Assembly (NCBI GenBank): GCA_016789705.1
Contig: JAEUQR010000131.1
Span: 1 to 34,291, forward strand
Direction of reading: 5' to 3'
From: Acidobacteriota bacterium
Lineage (GTDB): Bacteria; Acidobacteriota; Vicinamibacteria; Vicinamibacterales; UBA2999
DNA length: 34,291 nt
Below the pieces are notes generated by a model. The model ran no database searches and had not been told where the DNA came from. It worked only from the letters and a program-made list of their open reading frames with translations. A program made the translations under genes and the position numbers. Below are positions 1-7,409 of the stretch, piece by piece; positions within the stretch are counted from its first letter, which is position 1; the number at the start of each line of letters is the position of its first letter.

Positions 1-288
1 GTGGCCACGCTCGAAGCCGGCCAGGGCCTGTGGCTCGCCTCCACGCGCGTGAAGGCCGAGAAGGCCGACGATCAGCGCCTGTCGATCCACGATGCGATTG
101 CCGGCTACACGCGCTGGGCGGCGTACGCATCGTTCGACGAGCAGCGCAAGGGCACGCTGGCGCCTGGCATGCTCGCGGATCTCGTGGTGCTCTCGAGCGA
201 CATCACGGCCGCGCCGATCGCCGCGCCCACCGCTGTGTCGGTGGCCACCACGATCTTCGACGGCAAGGTCGTCTACGAGAAGAAGTAG
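1..288 (+). CDS. Amidohydrolase family protein, C-terminal fragment
   Basis: This is the 3' end of a gene that begins before the window. The 95 visible residues match the C-terminus of metal-dependent amidohydrolases of the YtcJ / amidohydrolase-3 type. A helix of the form IHDAIAGYTRWAAYASFDE is followed by the strand signature KGTLAPGMLADLVVLSSD, typical of the small beta-sandwich that closes these enzymes, and then by a final strand TIFDGKVVYE. The metal-binding barrel lies upstream, so the substrate cannot be told. The GTG at base 1 is only the window edge and is not a start. The gene converges on the minus-strand gene ending at 297, with 8 bases between the stops. Confidence 0.85.
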   Translation: MATLEAGQGLWLASTRVKAEKADDQRLSIHDAIAGYTRWAAYASFDEQRKGTLAPGMLADLVVLSSDITAAPIAAPTAVSVATTIFDGKVVYEKK

Positions 289-296
289 TCGCGCGG

Positions 297-878
297 CTAC
301 AGCGGCCGCGTGGTGCCGCGGATGTCGATCTGGCCCCAGCGGCGGGCCCAGCGACGGCCAGCCCACGCCGTAGCCCGGAAGCCCGTCCACAACGTCACGA
401 CCGTGGCGGCGACGTAGCCAAGGAACGCGCCGAGCCCCGGCAGTTCTGGCCGCGCGGCCACCGAGAATTCGTTGACCGACGCCCCTTCCACACCGAAGTC
501 TGGCGCCGAGGGCGAGCGCCAGATCCGCACGCGGCGGCCGGGCGCGAACACCTCACCGGGCGCGCCATCGGGTGCGACGGCCTCCCCCACCATCATGCCG
601 GTGATCCGCGTGACGTCGGTCGTGCCCTCGACGTGACCGTCGATGAACGGGAAGCCCTCGTTCACCTGTGCCTCGTCCATCACGAACTCCTCCTGTGTGT
701 AGGTGTCGCCCCACCACCAGAAGACGCCCGTGATGATCGCGCCCTTGAGCGGACGCGACGCCACGGCGAGCGTGGCCACGAGCACGAGCACCTGCGGCGA
801 GAAGCGGGCGCCCCAGCGGAGGCCCGGAGCCGGATCCGGCGCAGAGGCCGACCCGCCCCCTGGAGGCCCGTCGCTCAT
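297..878 (-). CDS. Hypothetical protein with two predicted membrane segments
   Basis: A 193-residue protein that I do not recognise as a named family. It has a Pro/Gly/Ala-rich N-terminus, a hydrophobic segment at about residues 28-50, a polar extracytoplasmic-looking middle of roughly 100 residues, and a second hydrophobic segment at about 150-170 followed by an Arg/Trp-rich tail. The layout suggests an inner-membrane protein with a large loop between two helices. Its ATG overlaps the stop of the upstream DinB gene by 4 bases (875-878), so the two are probably translated as a coupled pair. Function is unknown. Confidence 0.7.
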   Translation of the reverse strand: MSDGPPGGGSASAPDPAPGLRWGARFSPQVLVLVATLAVASRPLKGAIITGVFWWWGDTYTQEEFVMDEAQVNEGFPFIDGHVEGTTDVTRITGMMVGEAVAPDGAPGEVFAPGRRVRIWRSPSAPDFGVEGASVNEFSVAARPELPGLGAFLGYVAATVVTLWTGFRATAWAGRRWARRWGQIDIRGTTRPL

Positions 879-1405
879 GGCCGCGGCGCCTCCGTGAGGG
901 CGCGCACGAGACGCGCCGTGGTCACGATCTGGCCGGTGTGACGCGAGGCGTGTTCGGCGGCGTGGAAGAGCAGGCCGAGCACCGTGGACGGCAACTGCGC
1001 GCGCCCGACCGCGCGGGCATCGCCCAGCGCCGTCTCCGGCGTGGCGGCAAGCTGCGCCAGCGCGCGATCAACCGTGGCCTGCCAGTCCGTGAGGAGCGAC
1101 TCGATCGAGGGCCGCTCGGCCGTCAGCCCGCCTTCGCGCACGAGCGCCGCCTTCTGCGCCGCGTCGAGCCGGTCACCGCGCGCGTAGGTCAGCAGCCGAT
1201 CGGTGCTGCCGCTCAGATGCGCCACATGGAAGCCGAGCGGCGTCACGCCCGAGGGCGACACCCACGCCTGCTCGACGGAGAGACCGCGCACGGCGGCTTC
1301 CACGTCTTCGCGCGCCATCACGAAGGCGTGCGCCGCGGGTTGCAGCAATGCGGGAATCCCCGGCAGGGGACCACGCAACCAGGGCTCGGGCAGGGGCGTG
1401 GACAT
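875..1405 (-). CDS. DinB family protein
   Basis: A 176-residue member of the DinB/YfiT-like four-helix bundle superfamily. These proteins usually carry a three-His metal site, and some are thiol-dependent transferases (bacillithiol or mycothiol S-transferases). Two of the typical histidine motifs are visible: FHVAHLSGS at about 60-68 and LLFHAAEHASRHTGQI near residues 145-160, the usual C-terminal site. The long alpha-helical middle fits the fold. It is the first gene of a two-gene minus-strand unit with the membrane protein that starts at 878. The substrate and thiol cofactor are unknown. A second, more divergent DinB-like protein lies at 6888-7403. Confidence 0.85.
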   Translation of the reverse strand: MSTPLPEPWLRGPLPGIPALLQPAAHAFVMAREDVEAAVRGLSVEQAWVSPSGVTPLGFHVAHLSGSTDRLLTYARGDRLDAAQKAALVREGGLTAERPSIESLLTDWQATVDRALAQLAATPETALGDARAVGRAQLPSTVLGLLFHAAEHASRHTGQIVTTARLVRALTEAPRP

Positions 1406-1445
1406 GGGCGCGGCCGCATTGTGCCACGAGCCGATGCGCGGGCTG

Positions 1446-1454
1446 TGCTATAAG
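1446..1454 (+). promoter_or_regulatory. Possible extended -10 promoter for the lactate permease gene
   Basis: TGCTATAAG reads as an extended -10 element (TGn followed by TATAAG), 26 bases upstream of the permease ATG at 1481. No convincing -35 hexamer lies 16-18 bases further upstream, which extended -10 promoters can tolerate. The call rests on the motif alone. Confidence 0.35.
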
Positions 1455-1480
1455 CGTCGGGACTCCCGGGCCCGCACCTT

Positions 1481-3166
1481 ATGTGGACGCACAACTACGA
1501 GCCGCTCGGCGGCAGTCTCGCTCTCTCGGCGCCGGTCGCCGCTCTTCCCATCGTGGTGCTCTTCCTGATGCTCGGTGTCTGGCGGGCCCCGGCGTGGAAA
1601 GCGGCACTGAGCGGTCTGCTCACAGCCTTCGTCGTCGCCATCCTGGTGTACGGCATGCCGGCCGGTCTTGCCGTGATCTCGACGCTCTACGGCGCGGCCT
1701 ACGGCCTCTTCCCGATCGCCTGGATCGTATTTGCGTCGATCATGCTCTACCGCCTGGCGGTCGACACCGGCAAGTTCGAGGTGATCAAAGATTCGGTGGG
1801 CAGCCTCACCGATGACCGGCGTCTGCAGGCGATGTTCATCGCCTTCTCGTTCGGCGCCTTCATCGAGGGCGCGGCGGGCTTCGGAGCACCGGTCGCCGTC
1901 TCTGGCGCGATGCTCGCCGGGCTCGGCTTCAATCCGTTCTACGCCGCCGGCATCTGCCTGCTCGCCAACACGGCGCCGGTGGCCTTCGGGTCTATCGGCA
2001 TTCCGGTCACGACGCTCGCCGCCGTCACCGGCCTGCCCGTGCTGCCGCTCTCGGCGATGGTGGGCCGCATGTGCGCGCTCATCTCGATCATCATCCCCGG
2101 CTACCTCATCGTGGTGATGGCCGGCTGGGCGCGGGCCATGGAAGTGCTGCCGGCGATCATCGCCTGCGGCGTGTCGTTCGCCGGCATGCAGTTCTTCGTC
2201 TCGAACTACATGGGCCCGGAACTGACGGACATCCTCAGTTCGCTCACCTGCATCATCGTGATGGTGGCGGTGCTGAAGCTGTGGAAGCCGAAGAACATCA
2301 TGCGGCTCGAGGGCGACCAGCCGGTGAGCCTCACGCTCAGGAAGCACACGGGCGGCGAGATCTTCATGGCGTGGATGCCGTACCTGCTGCTCGTGGTGTT
2401 CGTGCTCGTCTGGGGCGAGCCCGACATCAAGGCGAAGATCGATGCCTTCACCAACGGCATCATGCCCGGGTTCCTGCCGAAGGCCGCCACGGGCCTGAAC
2501 GGAGTGCTCGTGCCCGGGCTGCACAACGCCATCACACGCATTCCGCCGGTCACGGCCGCGCCCGCGCCGTACGCCGCCGTCTTCACGCTCAACTGGCTGA
2601 GTGCCTCCGGCACCGCCTGCTTCCTCGCCACACTGGCTGCCGCGCTCGTGCTGCGCGTCTCGCCCGGCAAGGTCGTAGGCCTGTATGTCGCCACGTTCAA
2701 CCAGCTCAAGTTCGCGATGCTCACGATCGCCTCGATGCTGGGCCTGGCGTATCTCATGAACTACTCGGGCATGACCTCCACGCTGGGCCTGGCGCTTGCC
2801 ACGACCGGCGTGCTCTTTCCGTTCTTCAGCGCGGTCGTGGGCTGGCTGGGCGTCTTCCTCACCGGCAGCGACACGTCCGCGAACGCGCTCTTCGGCAATC
2901 TGCAGGTGGTCACGGCGAACGCGCTCGGGCTGAACCCGGTGCTCACCGCGTCGGTCAACTCCGCGGCTGGCGTGATGGGCAAGATGATCTCGGTGCAGTC
3001 GATCGCGGTGGCCGTGGCGGCCACCGGCATGACCTCCGACGACGAGAGCCGCCTCTTCCGCTTCACCATCAAACACAGCGTGATGCTGATGATGGTGATG
3101 GGCGTCGTGGCCATGCTCTACGCCTACGTGTTCACCGGCTGGGTGCCGGTGGTGCCGCCGAAGTAG
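1481..3166 (+). CDS. lldP: L-lactate permease (LctP/LldP family)
   Basis: A 561-residue polytopic inner-membrane protein of the lactate permease family, whose members import L-lactate, D-lactate or glycolate with protons. The length is typical of the family. The diagnostic stretch GAFIEGAAGFGAPVAVSGA is near residues 126-144, followed by LLANTAPVAFGSIGIPVTTLA and, near the end, the conserved GSDTSANALFGNLQ. Hydrophobic helices run through the whole protein. The gene stands alone on the plus strand between two minus-strand groups. No lactate dehydrogenase gene is next to it, so the exact substrate (lactate or glycolate) is an inference from the family. Confidence 0.93.
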   Translation: MWTHNYEPLGGSLALSAPVAALPIVVLFLMLGVWRAPAWKAALSGLLTAFVVAILVYGMPAGLAVISTLYGAAYGLFPIAWIVFASIMLYRLAVDTGKFEVIKDSVGSLTDDRRLQAMFIAFSFGAFIEGAAGFGAPVAVSGAMLAGLGFNPFYAAGICLLANTAPVAFGSIGIPVTTLAAVTGLPVLPLSAMVGRMCALISIIIPGYLIVVMAGWARAMEVLPAIIACGVSFAGMQFFVSNYMGPELTDILSSLTCIIVMVAVLKLWKPKNIMRLEGDQPVSLTLRKHTGGEIFMAWMPYLLLVVFVLVWGEPDIKAKIDAFTNGIMPGFLPKAATGLNGVLVPGLHNAITRIPPVTAAPAPYAAVFTLNWLSASGTACFLATLAAALVLRVSPGKVVGLYVATFNQLKFAMLTIASMLGLAYLMNYSGMTSTLGLALATTGVLFPFFSAVVGWLGVFLTGSDTSANALFGNLQVVTANALGLNPVLTASVNSAAGVMGKMISVQSIAVAVAATGMTSDDESRLFRFTIKHSVMLMMVMGVVAMLYAYVFTGWVPVVPPK

Positions 3167-3178
3167 ACGCGCGTCTAC
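3163..3178. repeat. Perfect 16-bp palindrome containing both convergent stop codons
   Basis: GTAGACGCGCGTCTAC is a perfect dyad. Its left half holds the TAG stop of the lactate permease (3164-3166), and its right half, read on the minus strand, holds the TAG stop of the membrane protein gene (3175-3177). It could form a short hairpin in both transcripts, but there is no T-tract, so it is not called a terminator. Confidence 0.6.
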
Positions 3179-4011
3179 GGGCGGCGGCGCGCTGACGCCG
3201 CCATGAGGGCGTAGCCCACGATGGGGCCGGCGCCGTAGCCGAGCAGCGGCATCGGCGTGAGCTGCCGCCACGCCAGCACGTCGATCACCACGTAGTAGAT
3301 CGCCACGCTCAGAAGCGCCGGGGCGTTCGACGCGCGCGCCAGGCGCGCCAGCGCCAGCAGCGGCAGCGCCAGCGCGATCACGGCCGCCGCGAACCACACC
3401 GGTCCCGCCGCGGCCGCGAGATCGAGCACACCTTCCACGTGCGGCACCGGCAGCAGCGGATCCGGCTGCCACCAGGCCCACGCCACGCCGGCGGCGAGGG
3501 CCGCTGCGACCTGCAGCTTCATGCGCATCGTCGCGGACGCCCGCGCGAGCGGCAATGCACAGGCCAGCGCGAACGCCGTGGCCTGCGAGGCGTCCGGCTG
3601 CGTGGCCAGCCCCCAGAGCGCGGCCGTCATCAGCCCCCACGTCCATCCGGCCGGCGGAACGCCTTCCCGCAACGCACGCGCCAGCACGAGCACCATCGCG
3701 GGAAGCACGGCCGACGCCACGTAGAGGCGCACGCCACCGGCCGTCAGCCACCGTTCGGGCCCGGTGAGCGTCGTCGCCCAGACGGGCGCCCACACGACCA
3801 CCGCGGCGATGGCCACCGCGAGCAGCGCGCGCTCGCGCGTGGGTTCGTCAGCCGCACGCGGACGGGTCAGCGCCACGGCGGCGAACGACACGACGGCGAC
3901 CGCGGTCTGCAGGATGAGCGGGCCAGCACCAACGTCCGCCTGACGCATCAGCAGCAGGCTGCCGCCAAGCGCGGGCAGCGCCGCGGCGAGCAGGCGGAAG
4001 TCGGGACGCAT
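3175..4011 (-). CDS. Polytopic membrane protein of unknown function
   Basis: A 278-residue, strongly hydrophobic protein with about eight to ten predicted membrane helices joined by short Arg-containing loops. I do not recognise a family signature. The helices are Ala/Leu/Val-rich with several Trp residues (WTWGLMTAALWG, AGVAWAWWQ). It is the last gene of a long minus-strand run, 27 bases after the DUF1801 gene. Whether it is co-transcribed with that gene is unclear, because a GGGGTCAGACCCC-type inverted repeat sits in the 3' end of the upstream gene. A channel or transporter role would be a guess. Confidence 0.7.
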   Translation of the reverse strand: MRPDFRLLAAALPALGGSLLLMRQADVGAGPLILQTAVAVVSFAAVALTRPRAADEPTRERALLAVAIAAVVVWAPVWATTLTGPERWLTAGGVRLYVASAVLPAMVLVLARALREGVPPAGWTWGLMTAALWGLATQPDASQATAFALACALPLARASATMRMKLQVAAALAAGVAWAWWQPDPLLPVPHVEGVLDLAAAAGPVWFAAAVIALALPLLALARLARASNAPALLSVAIYYVVIDVLAWRQLTPMPLLGYGAGPIVGYALMAASARRRP

Positions 4012-4038
4012 CGCGATCGCAGCCGCCAGCAGTCCGCG

Positions 4039-4494
4039 TCAGGCCTGCGGCCCGGACCCGGGGTCAGACCCCTTACGGTTTTCGTCGGGGGTCTGACTCC
4101 GAGAGGGCTGATGGGCGCGATTGCGCGCCAGCGCCGCCCGCACGAGCGCCGTGAGCGCCTTCGTGTCGATCGGGTCGCCCTCACGGATGTCGATGGCGCG
4201 CCGGGTCTTGCCGTCCAGGCTCGAATTGAACAGCCCGGCCGGATCCCCGAGCGCGGCGCCGTGGGCGAAGGTGAGCTTCACGACGCTCTTGTAGACCTCA
4301 CCCGTGCAGATGATGCCGTGGCACGACCACACCGGCACGTTCCACTTCCATTCCTCGACGATGCCGGCGTTGGCCGCGGTGATGACGGCGCGCAGCCGCG
4401 CCAGCATCGGCCCGCGCCAGTCGTCGAACGACGCGATGCGCTCGTCGATGAGCGCAGCGGGTGACGTCGTCGTTGTCGTTCCACTCTTCGGCAT
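4039..4494 (-). CDS. DUF1801 domain-containing protein
   Basis: A 151-residue protein with the DUF1801 (YdhG/YdeI-like) fold. Visible family marks are an N-terminal helix followed by WRGPMLARLRAVI, then EEWKWNVPVWSCHGIIC at about 47-63 and VKLTFAHGAAL at about 71-81, where this family has its conserved EEWKWxxPVW and KLTFxxGA blocks. The function of the family is not established. The last 20 or so residues (from about 131) are encoded by a GGGGTCAGACCCC-type inverted repeat (4060-4100). The natural C-terminus seems to have been replaced or extended by insertion of that repeat. Confidence 0.85.
   Translation of the reverse strand: MPKSGTTTTTSPAALIDERIASFDDWRGPMLARLRAVITAANAGIVEEWKWNVPVWSCHGIICTGEVYKSVVKLTFAHGAALGDPAGLFNSSLDGKTRRAIDIREGDPIDTKALTALVRAALARNRAHQPSRSQTPDENRKGSDPGSGPQA
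4060..4100. repeat. REP-like inverted repeat (GGGGTCAGACCCC type)
   Basis: GGGGTCAGACCCC (4060-4072) pairs with GGGGTCTGACTCC (4088-4100) with one mismatch, around a 15-base loop. Each arm is itself nearly palindromic. The same core occurs at 15238-15250 in the second element of this window, which argues for a dispersed repeat family. It lies inside the 3' end of the DUF1801 gene. Mobility by a REP-associated (Y1) transposase is an inference; no such gene is in the window. Confidence 0.7.
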
Positions 4495-4523
4495 GGGACT
4501 GAGAGCTCCGCGGCGTCTGACCG

Positions 4524-4904
4524 TCAGGCTTCGCTGATGGTGACGTAGTAGCCGTCCGGGTCACGCAGTGCGAACTCGCGCGTGCGCGTATTGGGATTCG
4601 TGTGCGGTTCCTCATCGAGACGTGGCACCAGCGCACGAGCGCGCGTCAGCGCGGCTTCGTAGTCGTCCACGCGGAAGAAAAGCAGCAACCCGTTGCCCGG
4701 CGTGGCGAGGGCGGGGTTCGTGAGCGACGGGTGCTCGTGTGCTCCCCACGCGTGCAGGGCGAGCAACACGTCGCCATCCGCGCGGCGCACCTGTCCGAAG
4801 TAGGGGTGCGCCGGCTCCGTCACGGGATGGCCGAGCAGCGTCTGGTACCAGCGCAGGCTGGCAGGCACATCGTGCACGCCGAGGATCGTCCAGAGCTGCG
4901 TCAT
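4524..4904 (-). CDS. VOC family (glyoxalase/bleomycin-resistance-like) protein
   Basis: A 126-residue single-module vicinal-oxygen-chelate protein. It begins with ILGVHDVPASLRWYQTLLGHPV, the standard first beta-alpha unit, and ends with FALRDPDGYYVTISEA, the standard last strand (family pattern: F-x-DPDGxxxxxxE). The open frame extends further upstream, but the start at 4904 (MTQLW) matches the usual N-terminus of the fold and clears the upstream GNAT gene, so it was chosen. Such proteins may bind metals, detoxify small electrophiles or sequester antibiotics. The specific substrate is not visible. It lies in a minus-strand run with small intergenic gaps. Confidence 0.88.
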   Translation of the reverse strand: MTQLWTILGVHDVPASLRWYQTLLGHPVTEPAHPYFGQVRRADGDVLLALHAWGAHEHPSLTNPALATPGNGLLLFFRVDDYEAALTRARALVPRLDEEPHTNPNTRTREFALRDPDGYYVTISEA

Positions 4905-4941
4905 CGCGTTCGACGTGGATGATGCCACACGCGCAAGGCGT

Positions 4942-5442
4942 TCACGCTCCGGTGTCGAAGGCGGGATGGTAGCGCACCGCGCCGGTTGGACGCGATCCAT
5001 CGAACGACTGCGCCATGAAGAACTCCGCGGGCAGCCCGGGCAGGACGAGACCGTCGATGGGCGCGAAACCGAAACGCGAATAGTACGCCGGAGAGCCGAA
5101 GACCACACATCCCGGGGCCGACCGGCTGCGCAGTGCGGCCAGGCAGTCCGTGATGAGGCGGGAGCCCAGACCGCGCCGCTGGTACTTCGGCTCAACCGCC
5201 ACAGGGCCGAGGCCGAACCACGGCGCGGCCACGCCATCGATGCGCACGGGCGAGGCGGCGACGTACCCCAGCACCTCACCATCGAGTTCGCAGACGAGCG
5301 ACACGCTCAGCGCGCCGGCGGCCCGGAGTTCTCGGACGATCGCGGCCTCGGTGCCGTGGCTGTGCGGGTGCCCGGCGAACGCGCGATCGATCATGGCAGC
5401 GATGCGGGGCACTTCCGCGGCCGTTTCAGGACGAGTCGTCAT
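4942..5442 (-). CDS. GNAT family N-acetyltransferase
   Basis: A 166-residue acetyl-CoA-dependent N-acetyltransferase. The acetyl-CoA loop is GLGPVAVEPKYQRRGLGSRL (about 77-96), with the R/Q-x-x-G-x-G/A motif as QRRGLGS. It is followed by the YYSRFGFAP block (about 120-128), typical of the YhbS-like subfamily. The N-terminus (RPETAAEVPRIAAMIDRAFAGHPH) also matches that subfamily. The ATG at 5442 was chosen because the acetyltransferase fold starts there, even though the frame stays open upstream. It is 10 bases after the dihydrofolate-reductase-like gene and 37 before the VOC gene. The acceptor is unknown. Confidence 0.9.
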   Translation of the reverse strand: MTTRPETAAEVPRIAAMIDRAFAGHPHSHGTEAAIVRELRAAGALSVSLVCELDGEVLGYVAASPVRIDGVAAPWFGLGPVAVEPKYQRRGLGSRLITDCLAALRSRSAPGCVVFGSPAYYSRFGFAPIDGLVLPGLPAEFFMAQSFDGSRPTGAVRYHPAFDTGA

Positions 5443-5452
5443 GGTGCCCCCA

Positions 5453-6013
5453 TCAGGCGCCCTCACGCCGGTAGTGCATGGCGACGGCCCCGCAGCCGAG
5501 CGGCGTCGCCGAAACAAGGTCGAGCCGGCGCGTCTCTGGCAGCCCGCTCTGAAAGAGCGTCGGGCCGTGGCCGGCGATCCTCGGGTGCACGAGGAACTTG
5601 TACTCGTCGATGAGGTCCAGACGGTCGAGCGCGGCGGCGAGCGCGCCACTGCCCAGGAGCACGCCGGCTGGTGTGGCGTCCTTCAGGCTCTGAACGGCGC
5701 TGCGCAGGTCGCCGGTGAGGTGGTGGCTGTTGGTCCACGGGAAGTGCTGCCGCGTGGACGACACGACGTACTTGGGCTTCGCTTCGAGTTTCTCCGCCCA
5801 CTCGCGGATCGCCGGCGGCGCCGGCTCGTCACCGCGAGCGACCGCCGGCCAGTAACTTTCCATCATCTCGTAGGTGACGCGGCCCCACAGCATCGCGCCG
5901 CCCTCGTCCATGAGGCGGGTGAAGAAGGCGTGCGTCTCTTCATCGGCGATGCCTTGCCGGTGATCGACGCATCCGTCGAGGGTGACGTTGAGGCTGAAGG
6001 TCAGAAGTCCCAT
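5453..6013 (-). CDS. Dihydrofolate reductase family protein (RibD C-terminal-like)
   Basis: A 186-residue single-domain protein of the DHFR/RibD-C superfamily, often annotated as a riboflavin-specific deaminase C-terminal-like protein. These are NAD(P)H-dependent reductases of unknown substrate. Visible marks are the first strand SLNVTLDGCVD (residues 7-17), MLWGRVTYEMMESYWP (about 41-56), KYVVSST, and the C-terminal core GVLLGSGALAAALDRLDLIDEYKFLVHPRIAGHGPTLF. The length fits stand-alone members. The start at 6013 gives the standard N-terminus. Only 13 bases upstream lies the eroded tail of another gene of the same superfamily (6027-6173). Confidence 0.88.
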   Translation of the reverse strand: MGLLTFSLNVTLDGCVDHRQGIADEETHAFFTRLMDEGGAMLWGRVTYEMMESYWPAVARGDEPAPPAIREWAEKLEAKPKYVVSSTRQHFPWTNSHHLTGDLRSAVQSLKDATPAGVLLGSGALAAALDRLDLIDEYKFLVHPRIAGHGPTLFQSGLPETRRLDLVSATPLGCGAVAMHYRREGA

Positions 6014-6026
6014 GGTGTGTCGAGAG

Positions 6027-6173
6027 CTACCGATCGCTGCGCGTGAGCACGAGGTGCGTGGCCCGCGCCGTGGGCACACGCTCCACGACCTGATACCCGA
6101 GCGCCGGCAGGTCGAGGCCCGCAAAGAGCGCTTCGCCCGAGCCGAGCAGCGCCGTACCGCCCACGCAATGTGC
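6027..6173 (-). pseudogene. Eroded C-terminal remnant of a dihydrofolate reductase-like gene
   Basis: The minus strand encodes about 48 residues ending in a TAG at 6027-6029. They read like the last part of a RibD-C/DHFR-like protein: a TALLGSGEALFAGLDLPALG segment followed by YQVVERVPTARATHLVLTR. This matches the usual LLGSGE-LF...LG-(Y/F)-x-(V/C)-V-E family ending. There is no start codon and no N-terminal two thirds. The similarity stops just after the stop codon of the outer-membrane gene (6189), which suggests a deletion or insertion junction there. Codon use is like that of neighbouring genes. The intact gene at 5453-6013 belongs to the same superfamily but has a different ending, so this is not a simple recent duplicate. 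Confidence 0.6.
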
Positions 6174-6188
6174 GCGCGGGCGAGATGG

Positions 6189-6869
6189 TTACGGGGTGAA
6201 ACGCAGTGCCGCGGAGAAATGGACCATGTAGCGGCCCACGCCGAAGTACCACGCGTCGGTGTCGAACTCGCGCTGAATCCAGCGCGCGCCAACCGACGGC
6301 ACGAGTTCGAGACGCGTCGACAGCGGAATCGCCACCGCCATCGATCCACTGACCGTGGGCTGCGTCGTGGATGTCTCCTGATCGGGCCACCGCGTGACAG
6401 CACCCGGCGGGAAGAGACTCGTGGTCACGCCGTTGCGGCGGGCGAAGCGCGAGAACACCACGCCGCCACCCGCGGTGAACTCCAGGTGGGAACCGCCACG
6501 CGGACAGAACCTGACATGGCCGCCCACGACGATGTCGCGGCTTTCGGCCGTGTATTCGGTGCGGGTCGAGTAGCTGTCCACGATTGCCCCAGACAGCAGG
6601 CCGTCAACGAGCACCTCGGCCTCCACCGCCAGTTCCGGCACCAGCCAGACGCCGGCCCCCAGGGCGCCACCTACCGTCGTGCCCGTGAGGGGCGGGCTGG
6701 CGCGATGATACTGCGTGCCCTCCGGATGCACCGTCACGACCGGAGCAATCTGCAGGTACACGGGCGAAGCCGCGGCCGGCGGGCTGGCCGTCTGCGCCAG
6801 GCAGATACTCGCGACGGCGGCCGGCCCGACAATCGCCAGTGCCATCGCGCGGCGCCATGCCATCATCAT
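6189..6869 (-). CDS. Outer-membrane beta-barrel protein, hypothetical
   Basis: A 226-residue secreted protein with a signal peptide (RRAMALAIVGPAAVASICLAQ, cleavage near residue 25). The rest is made of alternating strand-like segments such as VGGALGAGVWLVPELAVEAEVLVDG, HLEFTAGGGVVFSRF and MAVAIPLSTRLELVPSVGARW, and it ends in HFSAALRFTP with a near-terminal Phe, as in small OmpA/OmpW-like barrels. No named family is recognised. The start could be any of three adjacent Met codons, and the first was taken. The gene is 18 bases after the DinB-like gene and probably in its transcript. Confidence 0.72.
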   Translation of the reverse strand: MMMAWRRAMALAIVGPAAVASICLAQTASPPAAASPVYLQIAPVVTVHPEGTQYHRASPPLTGTTVGGALGAGVWLVPELAVEAEVLVDGLLSGAIVDSYSTRTEYTAESRDIVVGGHVRFCPRGGSHLEFTAGGGVVFSRFARRNGVTTSLFPPGAVTRWPDQETSTTQPTVSGSMAVAIPLSTRLELVPSVGARWIQREFDTDAWYFGVGRYMVHFSAALRFTP

Positions 6870-6887
6870 CGCGTCGGCCCTCCGCGG

Positions 6888-7403
6888 CTATTTCGCCGGG
6901 CGGCTCGCGTCGCCGTCGAACTCGCGCCCTGGCGGCGCCTGATCGCGGCCCACGCGTCCGGGTTCGATCGTGGCGCGCGCATAACTCTCAGGGCGCACCG
7001 GCTCGCCGGCCACGCCCCGCATCATCGCCAGTTGGCCCACGTGCGTGAGCGCGTCAGCAATGGGCCCCTGGAACATCACGCCGGCCGGATACGTCACGAG
7101 TGTCGTATCCGCCAGCGCCGCATCCACCTTCGCAAGACCCGCGAAGAACTGATCCACCGCGGCGTCCCACTCGCCGACGCCACCCGCCTCCCAGCGATAT
7201 TCGCCACGCGCCAGCCGTTCGGCCCAGCCCATCAGATCCACCATGTGCGCGAGGATCTCCAGGGCGGACCGGCTTGCCGGGGAAAGGCGAAACGCCGCGA
7301 AGCCGTCTGGCGCATCGCGCAGCACCTTGCCGGCGCGATAGGCCAGCGTGGCGAGCGTGTGGCGCAGGAGCTGACGGGCGGCCGGGTCGAGCGGCGTCTG
7401 CAT
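6888..7403 (-). CDS. DinB-like superfamily protein
   Basis: A 171-residue helical protein resembling the DinB_2/DinB-like superfamily. The pattern is an N-terminal helix (RQLLRHTLATLAYRAGKVLRD), then SALEILAHMVDLMGWAERLARG with the first metal-site-like His, and IADALTHVGQLAMMRG with the usual C-terminal His (T-H-x-G-Q-L). The C-terminal tail is Pro/Arg-rich and not conserved. It starts only 6 bases after the stop of the beta-propeller gene, so the two are probably translated from one mRNA. The enzyme activity, if any, is unknown. It is diverged from the DinB protein at 875-1405. Confidence 0.8.
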   Translation of the reverse strand: MQTPLDPAARQLLRHTLATLAYRAGKVLRDAPDGFAAFRLSPASRSALEILAHMVDLMGWAERLARGEYRWEAGGVGEWDAAVDQFFAGLAKVDAALADTTLVTYPAGVMFQGPIADALTHVGQLAMMRGVAGEPVRPESYARATIEPGRVGRDQAPPGREFDGDASRPAK

Positions 7404-7409
7404 GGCGTG

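Noticed and set aside
1448..3793. A 781-codon open frame on the minus strand across the lactate permease gene.
   Set aside because: It is antisense to a well-recognised membrane permease and is rich in Arg, His and Gly, which is typical of the shadow frames of GC-rich genes. No family pattern was seen.
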